DNA from: Bolinopsis microptera
Lineage: Eukaryota; Ctenophora; Tentaculata; Lobata; Bolinopsidae
Assembly (NCBI RefSeq): GCF_026151205.1
Contig: NC_087075.1
Location: 15,866,571-15,930,570, forward strand
Direction of reading: 5' to 3'
DNA length: 64,000 nucleotides
The translations under genes were made by a program, and so were the position numbers. Below are positions 10,366 through 21,122 of this stretch, in pieces (positions within the stretch are counted from its first letter, which is position 1; every line of letters starts with the position of its first letter). A model generated the notes under the pieces. It saw only the letters and a list, made by a program, of their open reading frames with translations, had not been told where the DNA came from and did no database searches.

Positions 10366-13300
10366 ACTCGAATAGCTTATGATTGACAGGCATTATTTGA
10401 TCCGTATACAATATTCATGCTAAAAGCAACGTTACGCACTGTGGGATATTATCAGTCGACATGGACAGTAGTTACCAGTCGAGCCATCGTAGGCATTTTA
10501 TTAAGACACAGGCGTTGTAAAATTAGCCGACTCTAACATTATTTCCCCCTCATATATTGGATTGACGTGGACGGAACCAACCAAAGAAGTACCATGCCGA
10601 GGAGGATACGAGAAGCACGAATCGAATCAGTACACTCCAAACGCCGACAGTAGATGTCTCTTTAAAGAACACGACCGACGCCAAGGATACCCCTGTCCGA
10701 TGAACCAGTGAGGAAACAGGTCAGTGTGCTTGAAATATTCGGCTGATGAAAAATAACGATCCCAGTTTATGGATTATTAATGAGTAAATGGTTTGGCCGA
10801 CCAAAGCTAGGATAATGGTTACTTTTCGTTAAATTATTAAATATGTACATGAGACACTTTTGAAAGAAGTTCATTTAACAGAATAATCACGAATTGTGAT
10901 TTCGAGCCACAGCTTTGAAGTTAAATTAAATTATTAAAAACGTCGAGGTTAGTTGCCAGCCACAGCAACTGGACGTCAGTGAGATAATGAAAGTAATGTT
11001 TGACCGTTCTTCGGCGAAGGATGGAGATGCGTCCCCTATATTTTGCTAACTAAGATCATGTACACTCACTATAACGTTACTTTGGTTACCTACACGCTCA
11101 CGTCTCACGAACTCAAAAACCCCACGACATTCGCTGTAACCAGAGTAACGAGAATTGGGTTAGTTTACTTAAAGAGCGTCTAGATATTATCTGGTTGTCA
11201 TGCCAACTCTGGCTGAAGTGTTGTATGCGTGCAGCACTCCAGCTTCGAGAGGCGATACAAATTCCACGCTCCACCATCACTTTAGATATGGAGATTACCA
11301 AAAACTGGCCTCAAATGACACCAGCTAGTTGATGGAAGCTAATAATTTTGCCACTCACAAAGGGGGGGAATGACCCTAATGGTCACCATATCATCATCAA
11401 CGCAACTAATTATTTTTATCAACGCGTAAAAACAACTCTGCGTCGTATACGTCGTTCAGTACTTACAAGTAGACACGTTCTAAGGAGTCGATGAACACTT
11501 CGAAAAGAGAGGGAAGCACTAGGTGGATTAGAATAACCACCATCTCCTAGTATTAAGTTTGAAATCACTCGTAGCTTATGATACCGTAAAATTGTACGGT
11601 ACCCAGACCATTAAGACTAGTATAAGTGTAAGCCACAATTGAAGTGTATTACCAGTAATAAGTATTTACCATAAACGGGCCCCCAATCACAGTAGAAGTG
11701 TTGCTCGACATGGTAGATTATAGTGTAGAAAAGGTGGGTGGTTGTTGTCGTTGTTGTAATTACGTATATCTAGTAGTAAATTCGCCACCTCCGTTTAGAA
11801 ACCGGGGCCGCCGGGGCTGCAATGTATCGCGGTTTTTGTAGTATAAAATTCAATTTCTGTAAGTTGACTTTCGCCCCCCCAACTTCCACATAAATCAATT
11901 TATTCCTGCACTCCTCCTGGGTTCTACTTTCAGGGTTCCTACTTTCAGATCCCTAAACTATCCCCACGACAGGTAAGAGCATGACTGTTGTCGTAATTAT
12001 TTAATATCCACGATTCAAATAACGGAGTAGTCCGCTACGTATTAGCTTAATTTTTAATACTTTCAACAGTACTATATAAGTATAACAAATAACTTGGGCC
12101 TGAAGATGTCGTTGGCGCCGTAAATGTGCCTGCATTCCTGGCTCCCTGTTTTGTGGTCCTTGTCCCTTCCGGCCGGATGTTGTCCAGCTATCGGCATATC
12201 CACCATTGTACCAGTAATAAGTAGTAGTAGTAAACTGCCCTATGCCTCATTTAATACTTGTAAATAAATCGAGTAAAATGCTCCTAACTAAAAGATGGTA
12301 CTGCAAACACCGGTGAGCCGTACCAACCATGACGTAATGATTAAACCACACGACGTAACCACATACCCACGAGACCACGAAGTAGGTCAACCCTTCGAAC
12401 CATCAGTTGTTAACGAGCATCCCCTAATCGTATGTCATTGTTAATTGCAGGGAGAATACCCGAAATGACCTACCGAGGCTTGATAGTCAATCAAGTTGAT
12501 TAAGCAATTAACACGCTTAGCGAAACCACCTTAAGATTATCATGTGATTTTAGACCACCTCCTATATGAAAGATACCATTTAGTCGCCCTATTTAATAAA
12601 ACATGTGCAATGGAACGCATATTAACTTAGTGCTTCCAGTGCAGTTGTGCAATTGTTTAGCGTCTGGTTTTGATCTTTTTGATGGTAAAAAGGAATTAAC
12701 ACCCTAGCAACGTAAGTATTTTAAGAATTGTTGGTTTCGAACACCCATCCCAGACTATTGACGGGGCCTTCGGAATGTCGTTTAATTAGGTCGTTCTTGT
12801 AACAGTTAAGTTTCAAACTAGTGAGACTGGCCACTCAGTTAGCGATGGTCACGTGTCTTTCGGGAGCTGGGTTCCAATGAAATTCACACATTTATGAAAT
12901 CTCACACAGTCTGACGGTTACTCCTGTTACCACAGTTACCGGCATTTTATCGGTTCCACCCGACTAACTTTCCACGATCATCATACTAATTCCGCAGGTC
13001 GTTCTCACTCTAAACATACCGCACAAACGACCCTCGTACCACACACAAGATCGAACACCACCCCACACTATCGTGGCAGCTGCCGCGACGCCCCTAACCA
13101 TTTTGGCAATATAAGACAGGACTGTTAATTGCGCAACATAAGTTTAGTTGACGTATTACGATAAGTATCATGACGTAATACTGTACCTGATAAATGCTAC
13201 GACGTACTCAATTGTAGTTTAACATCTTTAATTCTTGATGTAAGGGTTGTTTTTTTATTATTTTTAAAATGTACATGTAAGGGGATACAGTTTTAATCCC

Positions 13301-14437
13301 GAATTGCTGAAATAGTACTTGTTTTATACCACTTTAAATTTCTTAATTCGAACTTATAACTTATGTTTGGTAGGCCACCTCACGTGTATTATTATATTAC
13401 GTCCCAAAAATTGTTGATGTTACTCCACTGGGAGAGCGGTACTGTAGAGAAAGTTAATCATGCCGTCAAGTTGAAGAGAAGAATGATGAAGAGTTGAGAC
13501 GCATGAAGCGTAAGTATGCTGGCAGGGGCCCCGTGATTAGAATAAAGTTGAAGTGTAAGTGGGTAAGTGTGTGAGTGTAGAGAAAGTAAGTAAGTAGAAC
13601 CGTGCTGGATTGTAACCGTATGAGTAAGCTGCTGTTCTGTGCGAAATAAGGTTAACCCGCTGGATTTTATATTTAGTGTTATTGACCAGAGAATAGTGCC
13701 TGAAAAGTAAGAGAATCGAAACAGCACGTGACTCATGAGTCTGAGTGGTGAATGTGTGATATGTAAGTATTAAGTAATGATAGCAGAAGATATGACAAAT
13801 GATGTTATATAGTATAAGAAGTTATGCCAGCTGGGCCCCAGATTATATGAGAATGAAAATGATAGTGTAGAGTGATGGTGTAGAGATCTCACGCGAAGTA
13901 GAAGTTATATATTCCTGCAGATGCCGACAATGGTCGATGCCGCAAAAAGGGCGAAGGTGAGTCAGTTTCGTAAAATAAATAGGATTAAAATAAGTGTACT
14001 AATTAGGCATCGACTGGCTCACGTGAGTATGTCGTGTGATGAATGTGTGAAATGTGAGAATTGATAAGCGCTATATAAGTATAAATTTGTATTCCTGCAG
14101 ATTTTACGGCCGAGTATTGCCGATTCCGCCAATTTAGAAATCAGTACAAATGTGAGTTACTGGGCGAAGAAGGACCAGGTTAAGTAAGCATACGTTAAGG
14201 AACTGATAGTAGGATAGCCACCTATGTACACTAGGTGATGACTGGTGCCTTGTTAAGAATATAATGTGACGGCACTTTCAATGAATGCAAGTGTGAGTAG
14301 TATGGTTAGATAAGAAGCATAACTCCGCTCTCCCTCAAATTTTAATGTAAACTTTTGTCACTATAAGTGCTATTATATTATATTGTGGCTAAAGGAAAAG
14401 AAATTTTTAACACTCAAATTAACCCTCTTCCTATCAG
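10366..14437 (+). other. long leader of the LTR element with candidate micro-exons
   Basis: About 4.1 kb with no frame above 62 codons that I would accept. It contains short segments bounded by good splice signals. 11949-11972 (24 nt) lies between a TTTCAG acceptor and a GTAAGA donor. 13921-13956 (36 nt) and 14101-14151 (51 nt) each follow TATTCCTGCAG or TTATATATTCCTGCAG and end at GTGAGT. Each is open and a multiple of three in the phase set by the LTR donor (10176) and the acceptor before gag (14437). I infer that the leader is spliced, with optional micro-exons adding residues before gag. Confidence 0.45.
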
Positions 14438-14440
14438 AAC

Positions 14441-15421
14441 ATGTCAACCCAAAGTTCAACCTCAACAATGAGCATGGACGCGAAGCACGCCATTAAAAAA
14501 TTAACCAGTATTCCCTCAGAAATGGCCGATGATCAAGCCCCTATGCGTCCGGCTGCAGCCGCCGCCGCTAACCCGCCGAGACTCCACCCAATGTTCGTAC
14601 GAGCACCGCCGCAGTTCAAAAGTGGCATGGATCTCGAACTCTACCTCCAACGTTTTCGTGCATACGCCCGATCCATCAATTGCCCCGCTGACGAACAGGC
14701 TGACCTCCTCATCAGCCTGTTGGAGGACAAGGCCCTAGAAGGGATTTCTCGGACCGTACAAGACGCAGCTGGTGATATCGACGACATTATTGCCCAACTC
14801 CGACGATCTGAAGGGTGGAATAGAAACAGCGAGCGATACGTCACGGAACTGAGGAACCGGAAAAGACTTCGCACTGAAGGAATTTGGGGGTACCACCTGG
14901 AACTGTTCAAGTTATCCAACAAGGCGTACCCCAACGACCCAGCAATGAGAAGAGGATCACTTCGCGAGTCCTTCATAGCGAATATAAACGACGCGTACCT
15001 GGCGTCACGGCTACGAGAGCTACAGGAGCTTGACATGGAGCAATTGCTAGACGCCGCCATTATGTTACACGGCTGTCAAGCTGCCTCATTCAAAACAGCA
15101 AACACCGTCACGTCCGAAGACGACGTAACCAATCAACCACCACGTGATGAACTAGGACAACGAATGGACAACTTGTCACTTAGATTGGACCAACTTGCGA
15201 TAAACCAAGTTGCCAGCAATCGAGCACCAGGTGGCCAACACGACGGCACGGGAGGTCCAACCAGTCATCAGGACGGGTACCACTACGACGGTCCACAACA
15301 TTCATTCCCTAACCCTCCAGTACCCAATAACCAATCTAACTCTCAACCACGAGACGGTTCTTGGATATTTGTCCCTAACGACCAAATGGACTACAATTCC
15401 CACCGATTCCACCAGAATTAA
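14441..15421 (+). CDS. gag-like capsid protein of the LTR element
   Basis: 326 codons. The N-terminus is low complexity (Ser/Thr, then an Ala run near residue 46). A helical capsid-like core spans about residues 55-220, with a block around RFRAYARSINC and WGYHLELFKLSNKAYP as in Ty3/gypsy-type Gag. The C-terminus (from about 225) is Gln/Asn/Pro-rich and hydrophilic. No CCHC zinc knuckle is seen. A polypyrimidine acceptor (CTCTTCCTATCAG, ending 14437) lies directly before the ATG. An overlapping +1 frame runs 15210-15578 and could extend the product by frameshift; there is no other support for that. It is probably a virus-like-particle former that packages the element's RNA. Confidence 0.65.
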   Translation: MSTQSSTSTMSMDAKHAIKKLTSIPSEMADDQAPMRPAAAAAANPPRLHPMFVRAPPQFKSGMDLELYLQRFRAYARSINCPADEQADLLISLLEDKALEGISRTVQDAAGDIDDIIAQLRRSEGWNRNSERYVTELRNRKRLRTEGIWGYHLELFKLSNKAYPNDPAMRRGSLRESFIANINDAYLASRLRELQELDMEQLLDAAIMLHGCQAASFKTANTVTSEDDVTNQPPRDELGQRMDNLSLRLDQLAINQVASNRAPGGQHDGTGGPTSHQDGYHYDGPQHSFPNPPVPNNQSNSQPRDGSWIFVPNDQMDYNSHRFHQN

Positions 15422-15842
15422 ACAAATCCACGGTAACCTACGTGTCCCAGCAACCAGGACCATTGACACGCTCAGCCAGCCACGTATCACTGGTGGTAGC
15501 CGCGGAACCGACAACCGTCGCACCCTACCGGAATATTTACCCGGAAACTCCGACGGGTCTCTAAACAAACAGGACTAAGTATCAACGGTAAACAGGTGAC
15601 GTATCGTGTAAACAACTACATTATTTTTAATCAATTATATCGATTTAACCCACTTTACAAATTTACCAAATTGGAAGTTTTTTTAACATTTTTAAATAAG
15701 TATTTTAACTCTGGCGTATTCTGATTGCTCTGCCCTACAATCCACTTTTCATACAGTATACCTTCTTTTAGATCGCTACGCTAGCATAAATAACCATATA
15801 CTAACACTCAATTCCCTTCAGAACGCTGACACGCCACCTAAC

Positions 15843-15953
15843 ATGGACTCAACACAACCAGACGTACAACGCCGGAGAGTGAATTTCGTCAAGGACGCTG
15901 GTTCACAGAAGACACCTGATAAACCATTAAACCCTTTTCTTGACGAACAATGA
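15843..15953 (+). CDS. small candidate ORF (36 aa) behind a splice acceptor
   Basis: A short basic/acidic frame starting MDSTQPDVQRRRVNF and ending PFLDEQ. It follows an acceptor (ATTCCCTTCAG, ending 15821), and the frame is open in phase 0 from 15822. That is the same phase as the candidate leader exons, so it could be a second splice product of the LTR element. It may equally be a relic; no family is recognised. 15422-15842 and 15954-16136 are otherwise without features. Confidence 0.3.
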   Translation: MDSTQPDVQRRRVNFVKDAGSQKTPDKPLNPFLDEQ

Positions 15954-16136
15954 CTAACGTATTTTGCCGTGAGAATAAGAAAAGAACGGTTTTAAATTTT
16001 ATTTTGGAGTTTAAACCTATTCTTAACTATAAGTACCACTATTCATTGTTGCATAACAAAAACACTAGAAGTGTATTGCCTACGATAACTATGTACGTTG
16101 ATTTAACTAAACCAGACTACTAAGTTCAATTATTGT

Positions 16137-16150
16137 GAAATATTACGCAT
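16137..16150. repeat. left 14-bp target duplication of LINE 2
   Basis: GAAATATTACGCAT, repeated exactly at 21970-21983. The poly(T) of the minus-strand LINE begins at its right edge. Confidence 0.9.
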
Positions 16151-16383
16151 TTTTTTTTTTTTTTTTTTTAGAGAGGCTGGGCCAAGATAGCCCACGAGAG
16201 GATAGCATTGAGATGCTCTGCCTACCTCTGGGGTGTGGCAACCTTGGGGAAGGTTACCGGTGAGATCAGAGTGATTGGTGGAGGATGGTGTAAGATGTTA
16301 TATGAGTCAAAATGATACGCTTAAATGCCAGCTGGGTTTGGAAAAGTAAAACGAGACGAGACAGCATATAATGAGATAATACT

Positions 16384-19300
16384 TTAAGTCACCCCGGTCT
16401 GATCCAGCTCTTCCGGCACAATTAAGCGTTTGGTGCGGTTTGCGAAATTGACAATTGTGGTGATGTGTTGGTTGTCGAATATGTCATTGACAGAGAGGTA
16501 GTAGTCTTGGAAATATTGACCTCTAATTTGGGCAATAGCCGGACACTGTCCAAGGAAGTGTGAGACAGTTTCCTCTCCGTCCCCGCACATAGGACAAGCA
16601 CTGGTGTTTGATTTGCAAATGGTGTGAAGGTGTTTATTTAGGCCGCAGTGACCCGTGATGAGGTGAACTGCAGTTCTGTAATCCTGTCTGTTGTTGCTGA
16701 GTGTAGTGTTGAGGTTTTTGATGATTTTGGCATGCTTGTGGCCGAGTGTCAGTTTGGTGTGTCTGGGACCGTCAGTTACCCAAGTTTCCTGATTCAGTCT
16801 GTTGACTTTGTTGTCGATTTGACGTTTGATGTAGGATTGTGGAATTGGACACTTCAAAGTGGATTCACTGATAGTGCCAAGCTTGGCCAGCTCATCTGCT
16901 TTTTCGTTCCCCCACAATCCGATGTGTGCTGCAATCCATCGTATATCTAGCGTGTTGTTGGATCCGAGTGAATTAAGAGAGTCGTAACAGTCTCTTGTAG
17001 TTCTACTCCGCGTTGAAAGTGCGGAGAGAGCTTGAATAGATGATAGACTGTCAGACCATATGATGATGTGTGTGTTGGTATATGTAGATAGATATTTGCA
17101 AGCTTCAATGATAGCGGTGAGCTCTGTTTGGTAAACAGTGCAATAATCAGGGAGCTTGAATGATCTTTCTTCAAGGGTGGTGTTATTGTTGTCAGTTGTG
17201 ATGATATAGCCAGCCCCGCATCCTGAGTCTGTGAGTGACCCGTCAGTGTAGCAGGTGATTGTTTCACTGGTAATGTTGTCTATGGTGTTTTGAAGTGAAT
17301 TTCTATATTCAGTGTTATCGGCTCCAGGAGTTGTGACGGTGAAGTGCCGTCCCAGCATCATGGTTGGTGTTGTTAGGTCTCTCGTTGCTCTAGGTGGAAT
17401 AATGAGATCTGCCATGAATTGTTTGTTGATAGTGGTATGATTTTTGATAGTTCCCTTCCTGAAGGCGATAGTTTCAAGAGTGAGGCTGCCATAAGCTTGT
17501 AGCCTGGCCGCACCCTTTGCTGCTTCGCCTTGCAGGAACAGTATGATGTCAGAAGTGTCGGTGAGGTGATTCAATGCGATAAAAGGTGTGCTTGGCATGG
17601 CACCAGACATCATTCTGAGTGCCAATGCCTGAACACGTTTGAGTTTCTTCGCGTTATAGTCCGTTTGAGTGGCCCTGATCCATATACTACAGCAGTAGGA
17701 TAGGATTGGACGGATGACAGCCGTGTACATCCATTTGCATGTTTTGGGGCTCATACCCCATGTGGGGCCGACAGCTCTTCGACATTGCATGAGGGATGCC
17801 GTGGCTTTTTTGGTGGTGTTGATGATATGTTCATTGAAGTTGAGTTTGCTGTCCAAGGTCACTCCTAGAAATTTAGCAGACTTGGAAAGACCTATAATGT
17901 TGTTGCCAACTGTTATAGGTCTTAGAGTCCACTTACTATTCCAGGTAAACATGACTATCTGAGTTTTAAGGGCGCTAATAGATAGCTCTTTGGTTCTGCA
18001 CCAATTTTCTATCGTTTTAATAGTTTTGCATGTTCGGTCCCAGATGATGTCTAAATCATCCCCTTCCGCTAGAGACAACAGATCATCCGCAAAGGCTTGC
18101 AGGTAACCCGGGATGTCTTTTGCGGTAAAGGAAAGGAGATCGTCGACTACCAGGTTCCAGAGAAAAGGAGAGAGAATGCCTCCTTGGGGGCAACCTCGCC
18201 TGATCCGTACTCTTCTCGACTTATCCTTATGATTTAGTGTGATGAATCGATTGGTTACCATGTTGATGATCCACTGTGCTGTAGCCAAGTCCACTTTCGT
18301 AGCCTTGACTGCTTCAGAGATAGCCTTGAACGAGACATTGTCGAAGGCGCCCTCTATATCTAGAAAGACACCTAGGACATATCCTTTCTTGGCTATTCTG
18401 CGCTCAATGGTGTGAGTAACTTTATGAAGTGCCGCTTCTGTGGAGCAGCCCTTCTTAAAGCCGAATTGTCGTTTGTTGATATCATTAGCTATGTTGAGGT
18501 CATGTTGCATATGCCATAAGATCACTTTCTCCTGCAACTTTAACATCACAGGCGAAAGAGTGATCGTTCGAAATGACTTAGCTTTGTTGTAGTCGGTTTT
18601 TCCAGGCTTAGGGAGAAAGATTCCAAGAGAGTCCCTCCACAAAGTTGGGATGTGTTGCGTTTCATGGTTTTTTGTCATAATGTTTTTTGTTATGTCTTTG
18701 ATATGAGCCCAGGCTTTCTGGAATATGATAGGTTTTAGAGTGTCAGGTCCTGCAGCCTTCAAGGGATCGAAGGATAGGAGAGCCTTTTCGATTCTTTCAG
18801 GGCTGTAGATTTTGTCTAGTAAGTCTGTGGAGATGGGTAAGGGGCAGAGAGGCGGAACTGGCGGATCAGTAACACTCTCCTTGAAGTGGGTTTGTGTCAT
18901 GACCTCCAGTGTCTCCTCTGCGTTTTTGGTGAGTTCGCCATTTGGTTTATAAACGGCTTCAAGTTTGTTATTGGTGTCATTACAGGTTTTCAGAATCTTG
19001 TTCATCCTTCCAGATTCCTTAACCGATTCTGTGTCTGCGCAGAATTTCCGCCACGCATTGCGCTGGGAGTTGGACAGGATCTTGTTGTATTGCTTGTTGC
19101 TTTCTCTAAGAGCGAGCCACGAAGCATCAGTTTTGATTCGACGAGCTGTGATGAGTTTGCGTCTTATACCCCTCTGTGCTTCCTCAACTTCTCGAGTTAG
19201 CCAGGGTGGTTTTCTGACAGCGCTGGAGATGTAAGTAATGGGACATGCCTCCTCGAAGGCCGCTCTGAGAGCAGTATTAATGGTGTTAACTTTGTGATCA

Positions 19301-20193
19301 ATGTCGTGTGGTGTGTTAACGCAGGTGTTGTGGAGATCATTGTTGTTGTAAAGAATCTCGTCAAATTTCGCCCAGTCAGTGTTCTTGACTAGGCGTATTT
19401 GTCTTGGTTCTTTTTTGGGACCAGAAGTAATGTCGAACATGATATATCTGTGATCGGAGTTTGAGTAAAGATCACTAACGTGCCAGTTACTGATCAGTTC
19501 AGCCCCCATTTGGTTGGTAATAGTGAGGTCAATGATGGAATTATGACCTCGTGAGTTGAGGAATGTTGGAGTTGAACCTTTGTTGGAACAGGAGAGCCCT
19601 AGCGACGAGAGGAAATCAAGTAGTTCCTCTCCTCTTCTATTGCACAACCTGTTACCCCAAAGAGTGTGTTGGGAGTTGGTGTCAGAGCCTATTATGAGTG
19701 GTATTTTATTGTCTATAGCGTATTTGGCTAGAGGTGTGGTTTCGTGGGATGGAGCTGGTCCATTAATATCCATGTACGAAGCTGCCAGAATTACTTCTGT
19801 CGAGCTAAGTTGAATCTTAATAGCAACTTGATCCGGGGTTGTGAATTGCGATAGTTCCCAACTTTTTTCAGCTAGGTTTTTGTGTATTACTATGGCGGCA
19901 CGGGGCCTAATGTCCCCAACTTTGTAATAATACTCGGTTAGTTCTTTGCTTATTGGTGGAATTAGGTGTTTGTTATTAGTGTATGGTTCAGTCGCTAGTA
20001 CAATAGGATTTTTCCTGCCATGAGTGTTCACCAGCAGGGTTTTCCAAGCGTTGTACTTGCGTTTAAGGTTGATTTGAGTAACAGAGTAATATTCATGATG
20101 AGTTTTACCTGTTTTTTTGGTATTGGGGACGTGGCGTGCAGCACCTGCAGTTACCCTCACCGGTCGGGTACTAGGACCTTTTGGATTGGGCAC
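16384..20193 (-). CDS. LINE 2 ORF2: endonuclease, reverse transcriptase, RNase H, zinc knuckle
   Basis: 1,269 codons. The APE endonuclease lies at the N-terminus (VTQINLKRKYNAW near 40, LATEPYTNNK, GSDTNSQHTLWG near 170, NSDHRYI). The reverse transcriptase has RRGCPQGGILSP and AFADDLLSLAEG (about residue 703). The RNase H domain begins with CYTDGSLTDSGCGAGY (about 983), continues with WSDSLSSIQAL and ends with GNEKADELAKLG. The C-terminal Cys/His motif is CPMCGDGEETVSHFLGQC (about 1205). RNase H after the RT plus a terminal zinc motif is the I/Ingi/Loa-type layout. The upstream ORF1 overlaps its start, suggesting reinitiation or frameshift for translation. Confidence 0.93.
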   Translation of the reverse strand: MPNPKGPSTRPVRVTAGAARHVPNTKKTGKTHHEYYSVTQINLKRKYNAWKTLLVNTHGRKNPIVLATEPYTNNKHLIPPISKELTEYYYKVGDIRPRAAIVIHKNLAEKSWELSQFTTPDQVAIKIQLSSTEVILAASYMDINGPAPSHETTPLAKYAIDNKIPLIIGSDTNSQHTLWGNRLCNRRGEELLDFLSSLGLSCSNKGSTPTFLNSRGHNSIIDLTITNQMGAELISNWHVSDLYSNSDHRYIMFDITSGPKKEPRQIRLVKNTDWAKFDEILYNNNDLHNTCVNTPHDIDHKVNTINTALRAAFEEACPITYISSAVRKPPWLTREVEEAQRGIRRKLITARRIKTDASWLALRESNKQYNKILSNSQRNAWRKFCADTESVKESGRMNKILKTCNDTNNKLEAVYKPNGELTKNAEETLEVMTQTHFKESVTDPPVPPLCPLPISTDLLDKIYSPERIEKALLSFDPLKAAGPDTLKPIIFQKAWAHIKDITKNIMTKNHETQHIPTLWRDSLGIFLPKPGKTDYNKAKSFRTITLSPVMLKLQEKVILWHMQHDLNIANDINKRQFGFKKGCSTEAALHKVTHTIERRIAKKGYVLGVFLDIEGAFDNVSFKAISEAVKATKVDLATAQWIINMVTNRFITLNHKDKSRRVRIRRGCPQGGILSPFLWNLVVDDLLSFTAKDIPGYLQAFADDLLSLAEGDDLDIIWDRTCKTIKTIENWCRTKELSISALKTQIVMFTWNSKWTLRPITVGNNIIGLSKSAKFLGVTLDSKLNFNEHIINTTKKATASLMQCRRAVGPTWGMSPKTCKWMYTAVIRPILSYCCSIWIRATQTDYNAKKLKRVQALALRMMSGAMPSTPFIALNHLTDTSDIILFLQGEAAKGAARLQAYGSLTLETIAFRKGTIKNHTTINKQFMADLIIPPRATRDLTTPTMMLGRHFTVTTPGADNTEYRNSLQNTIDNITSETITCYTDGSLTDSGCGAGYIITTDNNNTTLEERSFKLPDYCTVYQTELTAIIEACKYLSTYTNTHIIIWSDSLSSIQALSALSTRSRTTRDCYDSLNSLGSNNTLDIRWIAAHIGLWGNEKADELAKLGTISESTLKCPIPQSYIKRQIDNKVNRLNQETWVTDGPRHTKLTLGHKHAKIIKNLNTTLSNNRQDYRTAVHLITGHCGLNKHLHTICKSNTSACPMCGDGEETVSHFLGQCPAIAQIRGQYFQDYYLSVNDIFDNQHITTIVNFANRTKRLIVPEELDQTGVT

Positions 20194-20599
20194 TGTGTCG
20201 GGGGGCTGGTCGAAGTCGAATAGCAGCAGCCAGCGTCTCCGGGAGAAAACTGTGTTTCTCTAAGAATGTCTCACCCGGAGGTGAGACATCCACCCAGATC
20301 CGCTGCCTCTGTTTAAACTCCGTCGACGGGCCCCCACCTTCATGTAGCTGCACAGCCACTGCCTCCCAGATGTTGGTGATCTGTATCCTATTCCACGGTG
20401 GGGTAGGATTGAGAGATAATGAGTTATTGTGTATATGGGAGATTATGTGCGCGTTCCCGCGCAATGTTGTTGAAATAGGTCCTTTAATCACAATAATGTC
20501 TGATGTTAAGCGTAAATCAGAAAACCTGATCCGCTCTGCGAAAATCAATGTCTCATCCGTGTTAGGCAGTTGATACATCTCATTACCGCTATCAGTCAT
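20171..20599 (-). CDS. LINE 2 ORF1, small
   Basis: 142 codons from the ATG at 20599 (MTDSGNEMYQLPNTDE); it overlaps ORF2 by 23 nt. No zinc knuckle or coiled coil is obvious; no family is recognised. The same frame stays open upstream through the 162-bp repeats to 21262 (363 codons in all), because the unit is a multiple of three. A longer ORF1 with three 54-residue repeats is therefore possible. I prefer the short form because the upstream part is Gly/Thr/Ser-rich and repeat-derived, but I cannot decide. Confidence 0.5.
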   Translation of the reverse strand: MTDSGNEMYQLPNTDETLIFAERIRFSDLRLTSDIIVIKGPISTTLRGNAHIISHIHNNSLSLNPTPPWNRIQITNIWEAVAVQLHEGGGPSTEFKQRQRIWVDVSPPGETFLEKHSFLPETLAAAIRLRPAPRHSAQSKRS

Positions 20600-20639
20600 G
20601 ATTGTTTTGTAAATCTGGAGTTGTAGTATAGGGTTAATC

Positions 20640-21122
20640 GTGGTGGACTCCTTGGTGGTTGCTGAACGAGCACAGCCCCGATTGAAACCAGCACCCTCGC
20701 AGCAAGGCTGTGAAGCCTGCGCAAGTGTGCCAATCCCACACGAGGCCGGCTCAGTCCCGCCTCCTCCACTGGTAATCCGGTGTTGTAGTGTAGGTGTAGT
20801 AGTGGTGGATTCCTTGGTGGTTGCTGAACGAGCACAGCCCCGATAGGAACCAGCACCATCGCAGCAAGGCTGTGAAGCCTGCGCAAGTGTGCCAATCCCA
20901 CACGAGGCCGGCTCAGTCCCGCCTCCTCCACTGGTAATCCGGTGTTGTAGTGTAGGTGTAGTAGTGGTGGATTCCTTGGTGGTTGCTGAACGAGCACAGC
21001 CCCGATAGGAACCAGCACCATCGCAGCAAGGCTGTGAAGCCTGCGCAAGTGTGCCAATCCCACACGAGGCCAGCTCAGTCCTGCCTCCTCCACTGGTAAT
21101 CCGGTGTTGTAGTCCAAGTGTA
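20640..21122 (-). repeat. three tandem 162-bp units in the 5' part of LINE 2
   Basis: Three near-identical direct repeats, each containing GGTGGTTGCTGAACGAGCAC and CTGGTAATCCGGTG on the plus strand. They lie just upstream of ORF1 in the minus-strand element. This arrangement resembles the promoter monomers of rodent L1, though a coding role is not excluded. Confidence 0.85.
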
